A stretch of DNA of 64,000 bases from Halomonas litopenaei (GCF_017303055.1 NZ_JAEKJT010000005.1:372001-436000); one strand, 5' to 3'; positions 44,859 to 54,101 are shown, numbered from the stretch's first letter. Numbers and translations: made by a program. Notes: generated by a model from the sequence alone, not told the origin.

Positions 44859-45587
44859 CTACAACTGCCGCCGCCAGCGATTCTCGATGGTGTCCAGTTC
44901 GGCGGGTCCGTACAGCGCCTGGTCGTGGCCGCCGTAATGGGCCCACAGCTGGTCGCCGAAGTCGAAGTGCCACCATTCGCTCGGCAGGTTGGTGAATCCC
45001 TGAGCGGTCATGGCGTGGTACAGCAGGCGGCGGTTGTCCCGCGCCGCGCGCTCGTCATCGGTCAGCGTGGCCTTGTGTTCCAGAAAGGCGGTGTGGGAGG
45101 CCGGCAACGCTTCGTCGAACAAAGTGCCCATGGGCAGCGGCAGGCCATCGGCATCGCACAGGGTCACGTCGACGGCGCCGCCGCTCAGGTGAGGGCTCGG
45201 CGCGTCGGCACGGGTGCTGGGTTCGGCCACGAACTCACGAGTACGGTTTAGCAGCTCAGCCTCATCAATGTCTGGATGGTTGCCGCGAATGGCTTCCATC
45301 AAGGTGTCGAACAGGTACTGCTGAACTCGCCACGGACGCCAGCCGTCCAGCACGATCAGACCTATGCCGTCAGGCAGCGAGCGCGCCGCCGCCAGCACGC
45401 GGCGATAGACGCCTTCACGCAGATAGCACTCGTTGATGGCGCCAGGAATTCCCAGGCGGGCGTAGGCGGGAAATACCTTGACCGGTGATGGGGCCAGGCT
45501 CATGGGCACCAGGGGATCATCCAGCCCCTGAATGGGAATCTGGCGCAGTTGGGCCCAGGAAGGCTCAGCGGATAGAGGAATCGCCAT
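44859..45587 (-). CDS. D-alanyl-D-alanine dipeptidase (VanX/DdpX family)
   Basis: Zinc M15 peptidase that splits D-Ala-D-Ala. Zinc ligands His133 and Asp140 (SPHLSGGAVDVTL) and His207 with catalytic Glu204 (SEWWHFDFG) are present, as is the transition-state Arg84 (LDGWRPWRVQQY). The start at MAIPLSAEP gives 242 residues with the whole domain. An alternative ATG at 45707 overlaps the dctM stop (ATGA) and would add 40 residues of Cys/Asn-rich repeat, so the true start is uncertain. There is no signal peptide, so the enzyme is cytosolic. It is the last gene of the dctPQM operon, which suggests that the transporter feeds it. Confidence 0.87.
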   Translation of the reverse strand: MAIPLSAEPSWAQLRQIPIQGLDDPLVPMSLAPSPVKVFPAYARLGIPGAINECYLREGVYRRVLAAARSLPDGIGLIVLDGWRPWRVQQYLFDTLMEAIRGNHPDIDEAELLNRTREFVAEPSTRADAPSPHLSGGAVDVTLCDADGLPLPMGTLFDEALPASHTAFLEHKATLTDDERAARDNRRLLYHAMTAQGFTNLPSEWWHFDFGDQLWAHYGGHDQALYGPAELDTIENRWRRQL

Positions 45588-45639
45588 GGCTGGGGTCTCG
45601 GGATGTGCACAGGGATGACGGTCGTCACCGCTGTTATTG

Positions 45640-45690
45640 ATGCCGTTGTTGCAGCTCTCGTTGCAGGTCTCGTTGCAGCCTTCGTTGGAG
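45640..45690 (-). repeat. Short CTCGTTGCAG tandem repeat before the dipeptidase gene
   Basis: Three imperfect copies of a 12-bp CTCGTTGCAGNN unit lie between the dctM stop and the dipeptidase ATG. If translated from the alternative start they would give a Cys-Asn-Glu repeat, which looks accidental rather than structural. Confidence 0.5.
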
Positions 45691-45703
45691 GTCATGGAGG
45701 TTC

Positions 45704-46981
45704 TCATCCCAGAGCGGTCGGAAGCCATAGGGTCAGGGAGGGCACCAGGATCAGTGCCACCAGGACCAGCAGGGCGATGACCACGAAGGGCCAGATGGTA
45801 CGAAACAGCGCGGTGATCTCCAGCCGGCTGACGGCAGCGGCGACGAATACGCAGGCGCCCATCGGCGGCGTGATCAGCGCGATGGTGATGTTGAGGGTGA
45901 TGATGATACCCAGGTGGACCGGGTCGATGCCTGCCATCATGGCCACTGGCGCAAAGATCGGTGTCAGCAGCATCAGCGCCGAGACCTCTTCCATGAACAT
46001 GCCGGTGATGAAGGTGATCAGGCTGAGCAACAGCAGAATGATCACCGGACTATCGACGTAGGGGGTCAACAGCTCGACGAACTGGTAGGGCACCTGGGCG
46101 TAGGACAGCAGCCAGCTGACCGTGCTGGAGGCAGCCATGATGACGAAGATGGCGGCGGTGAGGCGGGTCGTGTCGACAAACGCACGCCACAGCGCCAATA
46201 GATTCAGGTTGCCAGCCAGCACTCCGTAGAGGGCCACGTAGGCCACGGTCAGCGCTCCCGATTCCGTGGGTGTGACCAATCCCATGACGATGCCGGCGAC
46301 AATCAGGAAGGGGGCCATCAGGGCAGGCAAGGCGCCAAGGGCAGCCACCCCCAGCTGGCGCGCACCGGGCCAGCCATCACCCTTGGGCAGCCCCTTGCGA
46401 CGCGCGTAGACAGCATTCATGGCCATGAAGGCGGCACCCAGCAACAGCCCGGGAATCACGCCGGCAAGGAACAGATCGCCCACCGAGGTGTTGGTCAGCG
46501 AGGCATAGAGGATCATGAAGATGCTGGGCGGGATGATCGGCCCGATCAGTGAGCTGCCCGCCGTCAGGCCAGCGGCGAAGGCCGTCGAATAGCCTTCCTT
46601 GCGCATCGCAGGGACCAGCAGAGAGCCCAGTGCCGAGGTATCGGCGACCGCCGATCCATTGACCCCCGCAAAGAACACGCTGGACACCACATTGACGTGG
46701 CCCATGCCGCCGCGCAGATGGCCGACCAACAGACGCGCCAGCGCCATCAGCCGGTCGGTCAGCTTCGAGGCGTTCATCAGGTTGCCGGCGAGGATAAACA
46801 GCGGGATGGCCATCAATGAGAAGGCATCGATGCCGCCAAAGAACTGCTGGGGCATCATGCGGGGAATCATCGACAGGTCGACGAAGGCGAAACCCACCAC
46901 GGCGGTGGCCAGCAGCGAGATGAACAGGGGCAGGCCCAGCAGCACATGGACGACAAAGACCGCCAGCATGGCAAGCGTCAT
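45704..46981 (-). CDS. dctM: TRAP transporter large permease subunit
   Basis: Twelve-helix channel subunit of a TRAP transporter, 425 residues from MTLAMLAVFVVHVLL. Family blocks: PQQFFGGIDAFSLMAIPLFILAGN, GHVNVVSSVFFAGVNGSAVAD (first ion-site hairpin), EGYSTAFAAGLTAGSSLIGPIIPPS, GLVTPTESGALTVAYVAL and ITPPMGACVFVAAAV. It overlaps dctQ by 4 nt and ends in an ATGA shared with a possible dipeptidase start. Import is sodium-coupled in known systems. Confidence 0.93.
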   Translation of the reverse strand: MTLAMLAVFVVHVLLGLPLFISLLATAVVGFAFVDLSMIPRMMPQQFFGGIDAFSLMAIPLFILAGNLMNASKLTDRLMALARLLVGHLRGGMGHVNVVSSVFFAGVNGSAVADTSALGSLLVPAMRKEGYSTAFAAGLTAGSSLIGPIIPPSIFMILYASLTNTSVGDLFLAGVIPGLLLGAAFMAMNAVYARRKGLPKGDGWPGARQLGVAALGALPALMAPFLIVAGIVMGLVTPTESGALTVAYVALYGVLAGNLNLLALWRAFVDTTRLTAAIFVIMAASSTVSWLLSYAQVPYQFVELLTPYVDSPVIILLLLSLITFITGMFMEEVSALMLLTPIFAPVAMMAGIDPVHLGIIITLNITIALITPPMGACVFVAAAVSRLEITALFRTIWPFVVIALLVLVALILVPSLTLWLPTALG

Positions 46982-47505
46982 GACGTGGCCCCCCGGTCGT
47001 GCTGAGCGGCGTCGGCGTCGCCGTCCTGGGTCGGTAGCGGGAATGGGCCATGGCACAGCGCCATCAGCGTCAGCAGCGCAAAGCCGAGCGGCACGGACAT
47101 GACCGGCACGGCCCGACTAATGCCCAGGCCTTGGCTCTGGAACATCGCCACTGATTGCGCGTAGTGAAAGCTGAACCAGGCTCCGCCAGCGGCAAGTGCC
47201 AGGGTCAATAGCCACTGGTAGACAGAGAGGATGCGCCCCAGGGTGCGTGGAATCAGCCGCTCGATCAGCGCGACCCGCATATGACCGCCTTCGATCCAGA
47301 CGCTGCCAAGGGCCAGCATGACCGCGCCGATGATCAGGTAGCGGGCCAGTTCATCGGTCCAGATGGGGGCCCCGCCGGCTAGATAACGAGCGGCCACACC
47401 ATACAGCATGGCCAGCAGATCAATGAGCAGCAGTGCACTCGCGCTCCATAGCGATAGTCGCCGCAGCGCCATGACGGGCCGGCTTTGGGCAAGGGACCAG
47501 GACAT
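46978..47505 (-). CDS. dctQ: TRAP transporter small permease subunit
   Basis: Four-helix DctQ protein of 175 residues from MSWSLAQSRPVMALR. Helix 2 region VAARYLAGGAPIWTDELARYLIIGAVML with the conserved W-TxELARY motif identifies it. It forms a complex with the overlapping dctM product. A 305-bp gap with a hairpin and repeats separates it from dctP, consistent with lower expression than the receptor. Confidence 0.92.
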   Translation of the reverse strand: MSWSLAQSRPVMALRRLSLWSASALLLIDLLAMLYGVAARYLAGGAPIWTDELARYLIIGAVMLALGSVWIEGGHMRVALIERLIPRTLGRILSVYQWLLTLALAAGGAWFSFHYAQSVAMFQSQGLGISRAVPVMSVPLGFALLTLMALCHGPFPLPTQDGDADAAQHDRGATS

Positions 47506-47641
47506 GGGGAGGCTCTCCCACAGGTTGGTGAAACAGGATGAACCGGCCTCCTGGAGCGGAGGCCGTTGTACGTGCTGGAGCATTCTTCGTCTTGCGCTCA
47601 GGCCTGCGCACTCACGTCAGAGCACTCATGTCGCCATACCG

Positions 47642-47724
47642 ATATCAGAGCGCTTAACGTTGAGCCGCTAATATCAGAGCGCTTGTTCAGAGCACCTATT
47701 CAGAGCACTTGTTCAGAGCACGTG
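47642..47724 (-). repeat. 13-bp tandem repeat between dctP and dctQ
   Basis: TTCAGAGCACNTN is repeated three times in exact 13-bp register (47686-47698, 47699-47711, 47712-47724). Two copies of ATATCAGAGCGCTT (47642-47655 and 47671-47684) of the same flavour precede them. They are non-coding. With the hairpin at 47755 they make the dctP-dctQ spacer unusually structured. Confidence 0.75.
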
Positions 47725-47754
47725 TTAAGAGAGTCTGGGTCAGTGCACTGTGTG

Positions 47755-47787
47755 CCGGGCAGCCAGACGGTCGTCGACGCTGCCCGG
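47755..47787 (-). terminator. Hairpin after dctP
   Basis: CCGGGCAGC (47755-47763) and GCTGCCCGG (47779-47787) give a perfect 9-bp stem with a 15-nt loop, 24 bp after the dctP stop. No T-run follows on the minus strand. It probably stabilises dctP mRNA or ends part of the transcripts. Confidence 0.6.
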
Positions 47788-47810
47788 TGTTCAGTACTAA
47801 GTGCTCAGGG

Positions 47811-48845
47811 CTACTGGGCGCTGAGTTGAAGTCCGGCGTCGTCGAGCGCCATGTCGATATAGCGCTGTTCGATGTTCTGGTCCTTCAGCCACTCAAGATA
47901 AGCCGGCTGGCCCTGCTGGCGGAAGGCTTCCAGCTGCTCTGGGTTAGGACGAATGACCTCCATGCCTTGCTCTTCCAGGTAGGCAATGCGCTCATCGACC
48001 TTGGCCTGGTTCTGTTCGCGAGCAAGCTGGTTGGCTTCGGCGACCGCCTCACGGAAGGCAGTCTGGGTCGCCTCGTCCCAGCCATTGATCATGCTGGTGT
48101 TGCCCACCAGGAACTGGTCGGAGTACTGGATGTTGGCCAGCGTCAGGTAGTCCTGAACCTCATAGAGGCTGCCGAGGATGATATACATCGGCGGGTTCAT
48201 CTGGCCGTCAGCGACGCCGGTTTTCAGCGCCATGTAGACCTCGGTCCAGGGAATGGGCGTGCCGGACGCGCCGAAGGCCTCATAAAGTGCGACCTGGCTG
48301 GGGTCCATGGCGCGGAAGCGCAGCCCTTCGAAGTCCGCCGGTTCGGCGATTGGCGTCTTGTCGTTGGTGAAGGCCAGGAAGCCGCCTTCCTCGACTACCG
48401 CCAGCAGTTCCAGTCCGGCGCGGCCCTCCAGGTCTTCCTGAACCGCTTTCCAGTAGCTGCCTTCGTCGAAGAACTGGCGAGCGTCATCGAAATCCTTGAA
48501 CAGGAAGGGGATCGCGCTGACGAACACTTCGGGGACGATGGGCGACATGCCGGCGAAGGACGCAATGTTCAGGCTCGGCGACGCCATGGTCTGCTCCATG
48601 CGCTCCTGCTCTTCACCCAGCATGCTGTTGGGGTACAGCTTGAGCTCAAGCTCGCCTCCGGTCTTCTCCTCGACCAGTTCCTTCAAGTTGGTGGCGAACA
48701 CGTGCACCGCGTTCTTGTCCGGGTCGGGAGCGCCGTTATAGCTCAGGTTGACGGTGGTTGCGGCCAGCGCTGAGGCGGCGGTCAACCCCATTGTCGTGGC
48801 GGTGGTCAGGGCAGCAAGCAGGGGCAGTGGACGAAACAGGCTCAT
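47811..48845 (-). CDS. dctP: TRAP transporter substrate-binding protein
   Basis: Periplasmic DctP receptor of 344 residues. The start at MSLFRPLPLLAALTT has GGAG 9 nt upstream; the signal peptide ends near ASALAATTVN. The carboxylate-binding Arg region GLRFRAMDPSQVALYEAFGASGTPIPWTEVYMALKTGVADGQMNP is diagnostic. Ligands of relatives are organic acids or N-acyl amino acids. The operon's dipeptidase suggests a D-amino-acid or peptide-type ligand here, by inference only. Confidence 0.92.
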   Translation of the reverse strand: MSLFRPLPLLAALTTATTMGLTAASALAATTVNLSYNGAPDPDKNAVHVFATNLKELVEEKTGGELELKLYPNSMLGEEQERMEQTMASPSLNIASFAGMSPIVPEVFVSAIPFLFKDFDDARQFFDEGSYWKAVQEDLEGRAGLELLAVVEEGGFLAFTNDKTPIAEPADFEGLRFRAMDPSQVALYEAFGASGTPIPWTEVYMALKTGVADGQMNPPMYIILGSLYEVQDYLTLANIQYSDQFLVGNTSMINGWDEATQTAFREAVAEANQLAREQNQAKVDERIAYLEEQGMEVIRPNPEQLEAFRQQGQPAYLEWLKDQNIEQRYIDMALDDAGLQLSAQ

Positions 48846-48876
48846 GAGGGACTCCGGTGTTGTGGTGTTATTGTGC

Positions 48877-48959
48877 GGCAACGCTGTCTATCGATAACGA
48901 GACTAGGCGTTGTCGCGTTGACTAATCAAACCCCAAGGCGTTGATCTTTTGGCAACGCC
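48877..48959. promoter_or_regulatory. dctP promoter region with repeated CAACGC/GCGTTG boxes
   Basis: The word GGCAACGC or its complement occurs at 48877-48884, 48906-48912, 48915-48920, 48937-48943 and 48953-48959. The last two form a 7-bp stem with a 9-nt loop that could also terminate the LysR gene. The array covers the space between the LysR stop and dctP, so it may be the LysR protein's binding region. Confidence 0.5.
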
Positions 48960-48997
48960 AGCATGGTCTGGCGTTTGGCAGCACGTCGGACGGGCCC

Positions 48998-49948
48998 TCA
49001 GGCAACGCCGCTCTGGCGATGTGGGGCCAGCAGGCGTGGCGCATCATCGGCAAAGAAGCGCATGCCGCGACGCAGATGCGCCAGGCAGGCCTCTGCCGCC
49101 ACCGGCAATGGCCGGCCTTGACGACTGACGATCTGAGCGCGGGCCCCGTTGAGCACCGGATGTGCCAGCGGCAGCACCTGAATCAACCCCTGGGCGATGT
49201 CATCGGCGACGGTCAACTCGGGCATAAAGGTGACGCCGCTACCGGACCTGACGAAATTCCTCAGGACGGTGACCGAGTTGGTATGCAGCCGTGAACGCAG
49301 ATGGAGGCGCTCCTGATGGGCGACCTGGTCGACCATCTGGCGCATGCCGAAGGGGCTGTCCATCAGCCCCAGTGGCCAATCGCTGATTTCGGCCAGGGTC
49401 AATGGTGCCTGGCGCCGAGTCAGTGGATGGTCGGCAGGCACGATCAGATCCAGAGGGTGGCGGCGCTCCACATGACAACGCAGTAGCGGGTCCATGGGTG
49501 GCGCGTACAGCAGGGCCAGATCCACCTCGCGGTCACGGACCAACGCCATGGCCTCGTTGACGCCGGCCATGACCACCACAATGTCGATGCCAGCATGCGC
49601 CGTCATGAAGGTCTGCAAGGGGGCATTGACCAGGTCAGCGATAAAGCCCTCGCCCACGGCCACTCTGACCTCACCGCTATCCAGGCTCTGAAGCGCGCTC
49701 AGGCGCGACAACGTTGCCGTTTCGGCATCGCATCGAGCGCGATGGTGTTCCACCAGCAGGCGGCCGGCTTCGGTCAGGGTGACGCCATCTGGGTGGCGGG
49801 TCAGCAATGGGATCGAAAGCTCTTCTTCCTGGCGCCGGATCAAGCGACTGATGGCGGAGACGTCCACATTCAGGTGGATGGCTGCGCCCCGCAGGGAACC
49901 ACGTCGCTGTACTTCGCACAGATACGCCAGAGCGCGGCCGTTGAGCAT
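48998..49948 (-). CDS. LysR-family transcriptional regulator
   Basis: A 316-residue regulator: N-terminal winged helix (LNGRALAYLCEVQRRGSLRGAAIHLNVDVSAISRLIRRQEEEL) and a two-lobe effector domain starting at EVRVAVGEGFIADLV. It lies upstream of dctPQM-dipeptidase on the same strand and divergent from the amino-acid binding-protein gene, so it could control either. Proximity and the repeated boxes before dctP favour the TRAP operon. Confidence 0.9.
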   Translation of the reverse strand: MLNGRALAYLCEVQRRGSLRGAAIHLNVDVSAISRLIRRQEEELSIPLLTRHPDGVTLTEAGRLLVEHHRARCDAETATLSRLSALQSLDSGEVRVAVGEGFIADLVNAPLQTFMTAHAGIDIVVVMAGVNEAMALVRDREVDLALLYAPPMDPLLRCHVERRHPLDLIVPADHPLTRRQAPLTLAEISDWPLGLMDSPFGMRQMVDQVAHQERLHLRSRLHTNSVTVLRNFVRSGSGVTFMPELTVADDIAQGLIQVLPLAHPVLNGARAQIVSRQGRPLPVAAEACLAHLRRGMRFFADDAPRLLAPHRQSGVA

Positions 49949-50082
49949 TGTCGTTCCTTATCGATGATGACCGGTGGTTGTCAGCATGTCGCAGGCAACT
50001 TGGCGAGGGTGACAGAGAGTGGCAGACTCTTTGTGCCCACAAGGCATAGACCAATAACCATAACGCAAAAAGGAACTTACGG

Positions 50083-50883
50083 ATGCGATCGTTTTCCCGT
50101 CCTGTGCTATTGAGTGCCCTGCTGGGGCTCACCGCTTTGTCGGCTTCGACCCTGGTGACAACGGCCCAGGCCGACGAGCCGCTCAAGCTGGGGGTGGATA
50201 TCCCGTTCGAGCCCTTCGAGTACCGCTTGCCTGATGGCACCCTGACGGGCTTTGAGGTAGAGCTTGGGGAAGAAGTGTGTCGGCGCATCCAGCGTCAATG
50301 TGAATGGGTCGAGCAAAGCTGGGATGGCATCATCCCGGGGCTGATGGCCCGCAAGTACGACGCCATCATGTCGTCCATGGCGATCACTGAAGAGCGTCGC
50401 CAGCAGGTGTTGTTCTCCGAGCCCTACTATTCCAACCCCAGCGTGTGGGTGACGCTGCGCGGCAGTGAAGTGGATCCCGACGACCGTGCGAGCCTGGAGG
50501 GCCTGACCGTTGGCGTGCAGCGCGGCACCATTCGTGATCGCTTCATCACCGATACCTACGGCGACATCATGGAAGTGCGTCGCTATGCCACCGCCGAGGA
50601 CCTGGCGCTGGACGTCAAGACCGGACGCCTGGACAGTGCCTTCATGTACTACCCGCTGGCGCTGGCCAACCTGCAGGTGGACGAGGCCGACAGCGAGGTA
50701 GTGGTCAGCTCCGAGCTGATCCGTGAGCCCAAGTCCTACTTTGGCCACGGTGTGGCGGTGGCGTTTCGTCCTCGCGACGAAGACCTGGCCGCACAGTTCA
50801 ATCAGGCCCTGGCCGAGATCAAGGAAGACGGCACCTACGACGAGCTGATGCACAAGTACGTGGACTACGATATCAAGATCTGA
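50083..50883 (+). CDS. Amino-acid ABC transporter substrate-binding protein (HisJ/ArgT-like)
   Basis: Periplasmic class-3 binding protein of 266 residues with signal peptide MRSFSRPVLLSALLGLTALS. Ligand-fold blocks: LKLGVDIPFEPFEYRLPDGTLTGFEVELGEEV, WDGIIPGLMARKYDAIMSSMAITEERRQ and the GVQRGTIRDRF lobe-2 motif. The pattern fits the Lys/Arg/Orn/His group. No permease or ATPase gene is adjacent, so it must share a transporter encoded elsewhere. It is closed by a 17-bp perfect hairpin. Confidence 0.9.
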   Translation: MRSFSRPVLLSALLGLTALSASTLVTTAQADEPLKLGVDIPFEPFEYRLPDGTLTGFEVELGEEVCRRIQRQCEWVEQSWDGIIPGLMARKYDAIMSSMAITEERRQQVLFSEPYYSNPSVWVTLRGSEVDPDDRASLEGLTVGVQRGTIRDRFITDTYGDIMEVRRYATAEDLALDVKTGRLDSAFMYYPLALANLQVDEADSEVVVSSELIREPKSYFGHGVAVAFRPRDEDLAAQFNQALAEIKEDGTYDELMHKYVDYDIKI

Positions 50884-50910
50884 GGCAAGAGCTGTGCTTC
50901 TGCCAGTTTA

Positions 50911-50947
50911 ACGTCAACGGGGCAGCCTCTGGCTGCCCCGTTGACGT
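50911..50947. terminator. Perfect 17-bp hairpin between convergent genes
   Basis: ACGTCAACGGGGCAGCC (50911-50927), loop TCT, and its exact complement (50931-50947), between the convergent binding-protein and metal-permease genes. T-runs are weak on both sides (TTAAA leftward), so it is a strong bidirectional stem of the Rho-assisted or stabilising kind. Confidence 0.7.
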
Positions 50948-50959
50948 CGCGGCCTGGTA

Positions 50960-52096
50960 TCAGCTGCCGTCCTTGGCGCCTGGCTCCAGAATCTCTCGCG
51001 CCATGTGCCGGCCCGCCTGGGTGAGGTGCAAGCGCTCACCCTCCTGCACGACAAGCTGGCGCTGGCGGGATAACTCAACCGCGCGACGCGCCCTGGCAGG
51101 TGTCCACATCAGATGCTCGCGCAGCGCCTGGGTTACGTTTTCCACCGCCTTTTCGGGGCCATCTTCGTGGTGATAGAGGTGCACCATCAGGGTACGGCTT
51201 TCGTTGAGGTCACGCTGGCGGCGACGGCTCAGCCACTGGGCGCACAGGCCGTAGCGCGGACCGAGCAGAAAGGCCAGAGCCAGGAAGACGCCGGTCATGA
51301 CGGCCATCATGCCGCCAATCGACACGTCCCATGCCACCGCCAGCATATAGCCGGAGACGCTGGAGGCGGCCGCGATCAGCGAGGCATAGACAAAGATCTT
51401 CCATAGCCGGTCGGTGAGCAGATACGCCGCGGATGGCGGAACAATGACGAAGGCCACGAACAGCACCGCACCTACGGCATCGAAGGCTGCGACGGCGGTA
51501 CCGCTGGTCAACATCAGCAAGACGTAGAACAGTGCCGTGGGGGCGAAGCCTAATGCCTTGGCCAGGGCCTCGTCGAAGGTGGCGAGCTTCAGCTCCTTGT
51601 AAAAGGCCGCCACGAACAGCAGGTTGAGCAAGGTCATGGCGCCCATGGAGATCAGCGCGCGGGGCACCTCCGCGCCTCCGATGGTCAGGGTATCGAGCCA
51701 GACGAAGCCGATTTCCCCCAGCAGCACCGTATGGGCGTCGATATGCACGTCGCTGGCGTAAAGGTTGATCAGCAGCACGCCCAGCGAAAACAGCACGGGA
51801 AACACCAGACCTATGGCGGCATCCTTCTTGACCCTTTGCGTCGAGACCAGCAGTTCGGTCAAGAAGACGGTAAGGATGCCGGTCAGCGCTGCGCCGATGA
51901 TCTGCACCGGGCCGTTGGCTTGATGGGTCGCCAGCCAGACGACCACGATGCCGAGCACGATAGAGTGACCGATGGCGTCTGACAGCATGCTGGTCCCGCG
52001 CAGCACCAGAAAGGTGCCGACCAGGCTAGAGGCGATGCCCACCAGCGCCCCGACCAGCATGATCATCAGTGGAATGTTGTCGAATAGGGTGGCCAT
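50960..52096 (-). CDS. Metal ABC transporter permease with C-terminal winged helix, second subunit
   Basis: TroD/MntB/ZnuB-type permease of 378 residues with eight to nine helices (GIASSLVGTFLVLRGTSMLSDAIGHSIVLG is the family hallmark). After about residue 285 the membrane part ends. About 80 residues follow that look like a winged helix of the DtxR/MarR kind (HLMWTPARARRAVELSRQRQLVVQEGERLHLTQAGRHMAREIL). Such C-terminal fusions occur in a subset of metal permeases, and their role is unclear. It starts by a TAATG overlap with the other permease. Confidence 0.88.
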   Translation of the reverse strand: MATLFDNIPLMIMLVGALVGIASSLVGTFLVLRGTSMLSDAIGHSIVLGIVVVWLATHQANGPVQIIGAALTGILTVFLTELLVSTQRVKKDAAIGLVFPVLFSLGVLLINLYASDVHIDAHTVLLGEIGFVWLDTLTIGGAEVPRALISMGAMTLLNLLFVAAFYKELKLATFDEALAKALGFAPTALFYVLLMLTSGTAVAAFDAVGAVLFVAFVIVPPSAAYLLTDRLWKIFVYASLIAAASSVSGYMLAVAWDVSIGGMMAVMTGVFLALAFLLGPRYGLCAQWLSRRRQRDLNESRTLMVHLYHHEDGPEKAVENVTQALREHLMWTPARARRAVELSRQRQLVVQEGERLHLTQAGRHMAREILEPGAKDGS

Positions 52097-53244
52097 TAGT
52101 GTGCTTGCTCCTGCCCGAGCGTCGCCAGAATGCGTTCTGCCTCCTGGCAGCCTGCTGGCGTCAGTACCCAGCGTTTGTTGTTGCCGGGCTCATGGGGGGG
52201 AGGGTCCTGCTCGATGATCAGTCCGCGAGCCATCAGGCGGGCAAGAGCCCTGCGGCTATCTGCGCCCAGGTAGGTGTCCAGCATGCGTTTTTCTGAGCGA
52301 TAGTGGCGGTCTGCGTGGTGGCTTGCCAGCTGGTAAAGCGTGGTCAGCACGCGCTGGTAGCGGAGCTGGCGTCGGTCACGTCGCAGCTTGAGGATCTCCC
52401 ACAAGAAGCCACGTCTGGGGGCGAATAGCAGGGACACCAGGACCACGCTGGAAAGGCTCAGAATGATCAGCGGACCCGTGGCAAGGCCGGGGCCCGTGGC
52501 GCTGATGACGGCGCCCACGACACCGCCGAGAATGCCGAACAGCGCCGACAATGCCACCATCGACTCGAGCCGGTTGGCCCACTGACGGGCGGCAACGGCA
52601 GGGGCGATGACCATGGCAGCCATCAGCACCACGCCGACCATCTGCAGGCCAATGACCACCGCCAGGGCGATCATGATCGTCATCAACCCATCCAGCAGCG
52701 ACACCGGCATGCCTTGGGTCGCGGCAAACTGGGCATCGAAGGACACCAGCTTGAACTCTTTCCACAGGCCGGCGACCAAGGCCAGGGCCACGCCGCCCAC
52801 GGCAGCCATGATCCACAGGTCGCTTCTCAGCGTGGCCGCCGCCTGGCCGAACAGAAAGGCATCCAGGCCGCCCTGGGAGGCGTTGCCCGTGCCTTGAATG
52901 TACGTCAGCAGCACTACGCCGATAGCGAAGAAGACGCTCAGCGAGATGCCCAGGGCGGCGTCGGTCTTGAGCCGACTCATGCGGGTCAGCAGCAGCATCA
53001 CCAGGGCAGCCAGGGAGCCAGTAAATAGCGCGCCAGCAAGAATGCTGCCCATTTCACGCCCCCCGGCGATGATGAAGCCCAGGCAGACCCCTGGCAGCGC
53101 TGCATGGGACAGGGTATCGCCGAGCAGGCTCTGCTTGCGCAGCACCGCAAAAGAGCCCAGCACGCCGCTCACCAGTCCCAGCATGGCAGCGCCGAGCACC
53201 ACATTCTGCAGGGTGTAGTCACCGAGGAGGCTGGCCAGGCTCAT
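52096..53244 (-). CDS. Metal ABC transporter permease with C-terminal winged helix, first subunit
   Basis: TroC-type permease of 382 residues: [37 protein letters not shown] is the diagnostic N-terminal block; eight to nine helices follow. The cytoplasmic tail ([45 protein letters not shown]...[17 protein letters not shown]) again resembles a winged helix. The two permeases would form a heterodimer, bringing two DNA-binding-like tails beneath the membrane. It overlaps the ATPase gene by 4 nt. Confidence 0.88.
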   Translation of the reverse strand: MSLASLLGDYTLQNVVLGAAMLGLVSGVLGSFAVLRKQSLLGDTLSHAALPGVCLGFIIAGGREMGSILAGALFTGSLAALVMLLLTRMSRLKTDAALGISLSVFFAIGVVLLTYIQGTGNASQGGLDAFLFGQAAATLRSDLWIMAAVGGVALALVAGLWKEFKLVSFDAQFAATQGMPVSLLDGLMTIMIALAVVIGLQMVGVVLMAAMVIAPAVAARQWANRLESMVALSALFGILGGVVGAVISATGPGLATGPLIILSLSSVVLVSLLFAPRRGFLWEILKLRRDRRQLRYQRVLTTLYQLASHHADRHYRSEKRMLDTYLGADSRRALARLMARGLIIEQDPPPHEPGNNKRWVLTPAGCQEAERILATLGQEQAH

Positions 53245-54047
53245 CCCGGCACCTCCTCAGAATTGGCCGGGGCGCGTGGGCCGGGGATGGCACTGGTGAC
53301 ATCGTCAAGCAGGGCAATCTGGCCCCCATAGGCACGCCGCAGGTTGTCGGCGGTGTAGACCTCGTCCACCGGACCTTGGGCGATCACTCTGACATTGAGC
53401 ATCAGCATCCAGTCGAAGTAGCTGCGAACCGTCTGCAGATCGTGATGCACCACGATGACCGTCTTCCCCTGATCGCGCAGGCGCCTGAGGATATCGACGA
53501 TGGCGCGCTCCGTGGTCGCGTCGACGCCGGCCATGGGCTCATCAAGGAAATAGACATCGGCGTTCTGCACCAGAGCACGGGCAAGGAACACCCGCTGCTG
53601 CTGGCCGCCGGAGAGCTGACTGATCTGGCGCTCGGCAAAGCGTTCCATGCCCACCATCTCGAGCGCCGCCATGGCCTCACGTCGCTCGCGTCGCCCCGGA
53701 CGCCTGAGCCATCCCAGGCGTCCGTAAAGTCCCATGGTGACGACGTCCAGCGCCGTGGTGGGAAAGTCCCAGTCCACCGTCGAGCGCTGCGGCACATAGC
53801 CGACGCGGCGCCGGGCCTGGCGGTAGGGATGGCCGTGCAGGGTGACGTGGCCAGCGATGCTCGGGACCAGGCCGAGGATGCTCTTGATCAGCGTGCTCTT
53901 GCCGGCGCCGTTGGGCCCGACAATGGCGGCCATCACGCCTGGCGGCACGTCGAAGTCGATGTCCCACAATACGGGCTTGCCGTGGTAGCTGACGGTCAGG
54001 TCCTCTACGTGCAGGGCAAGGTTCGGTTCGTGCAGCTGCTGGCTCAT
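53241..54047 (-). CDS. Metal ABC transporter ATP-binding protein
   Basis: A 268-residue ABC ATPase: Walker [11 protein letters not shown]-loop region [15 protein letters not shown] (the PQR-x(3)-D-WDFP form is typical of Mn/Zn/Fe importers), signature [17 protein letters not shown], Walker [13 protein letters not shown], and switch His in VIVVHHDL. It powers the TroCD-type permeases and lies between the binding-protein gene and the permease genes in one leftward operon. Confidence 0.93.
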   Translation of the reverse strand: MSQQLHEPNLALHVEDLTVSYHGKPVLWDIDFDVPPGVMAAIVGPNGAGKSTLIKSILGLVPSIAGHVTLHGHPYRQARRRVGYVPQRSTVDWDFPTTALDVVTMGLYGRLGWLRRPGRRERREAMAALEMVGMERFAERQISQLSGGQQQRVFLARALVQNADVYFLDEPMAGVDATTERAIVDILRRLRDQGKTVIVVHHDLQTVRSYFDWMLMLNVRVIAQGPVDEVYTADNLRRAYGGQIALLDDVTSAIPGPRAPANSEEVPG

Positions 54048-54101
54048 GGGGTCGCTCCTGTCGCCGTCGCCCCGTCTGGCAGGGCGACGCGCGCTACATA
54101 C

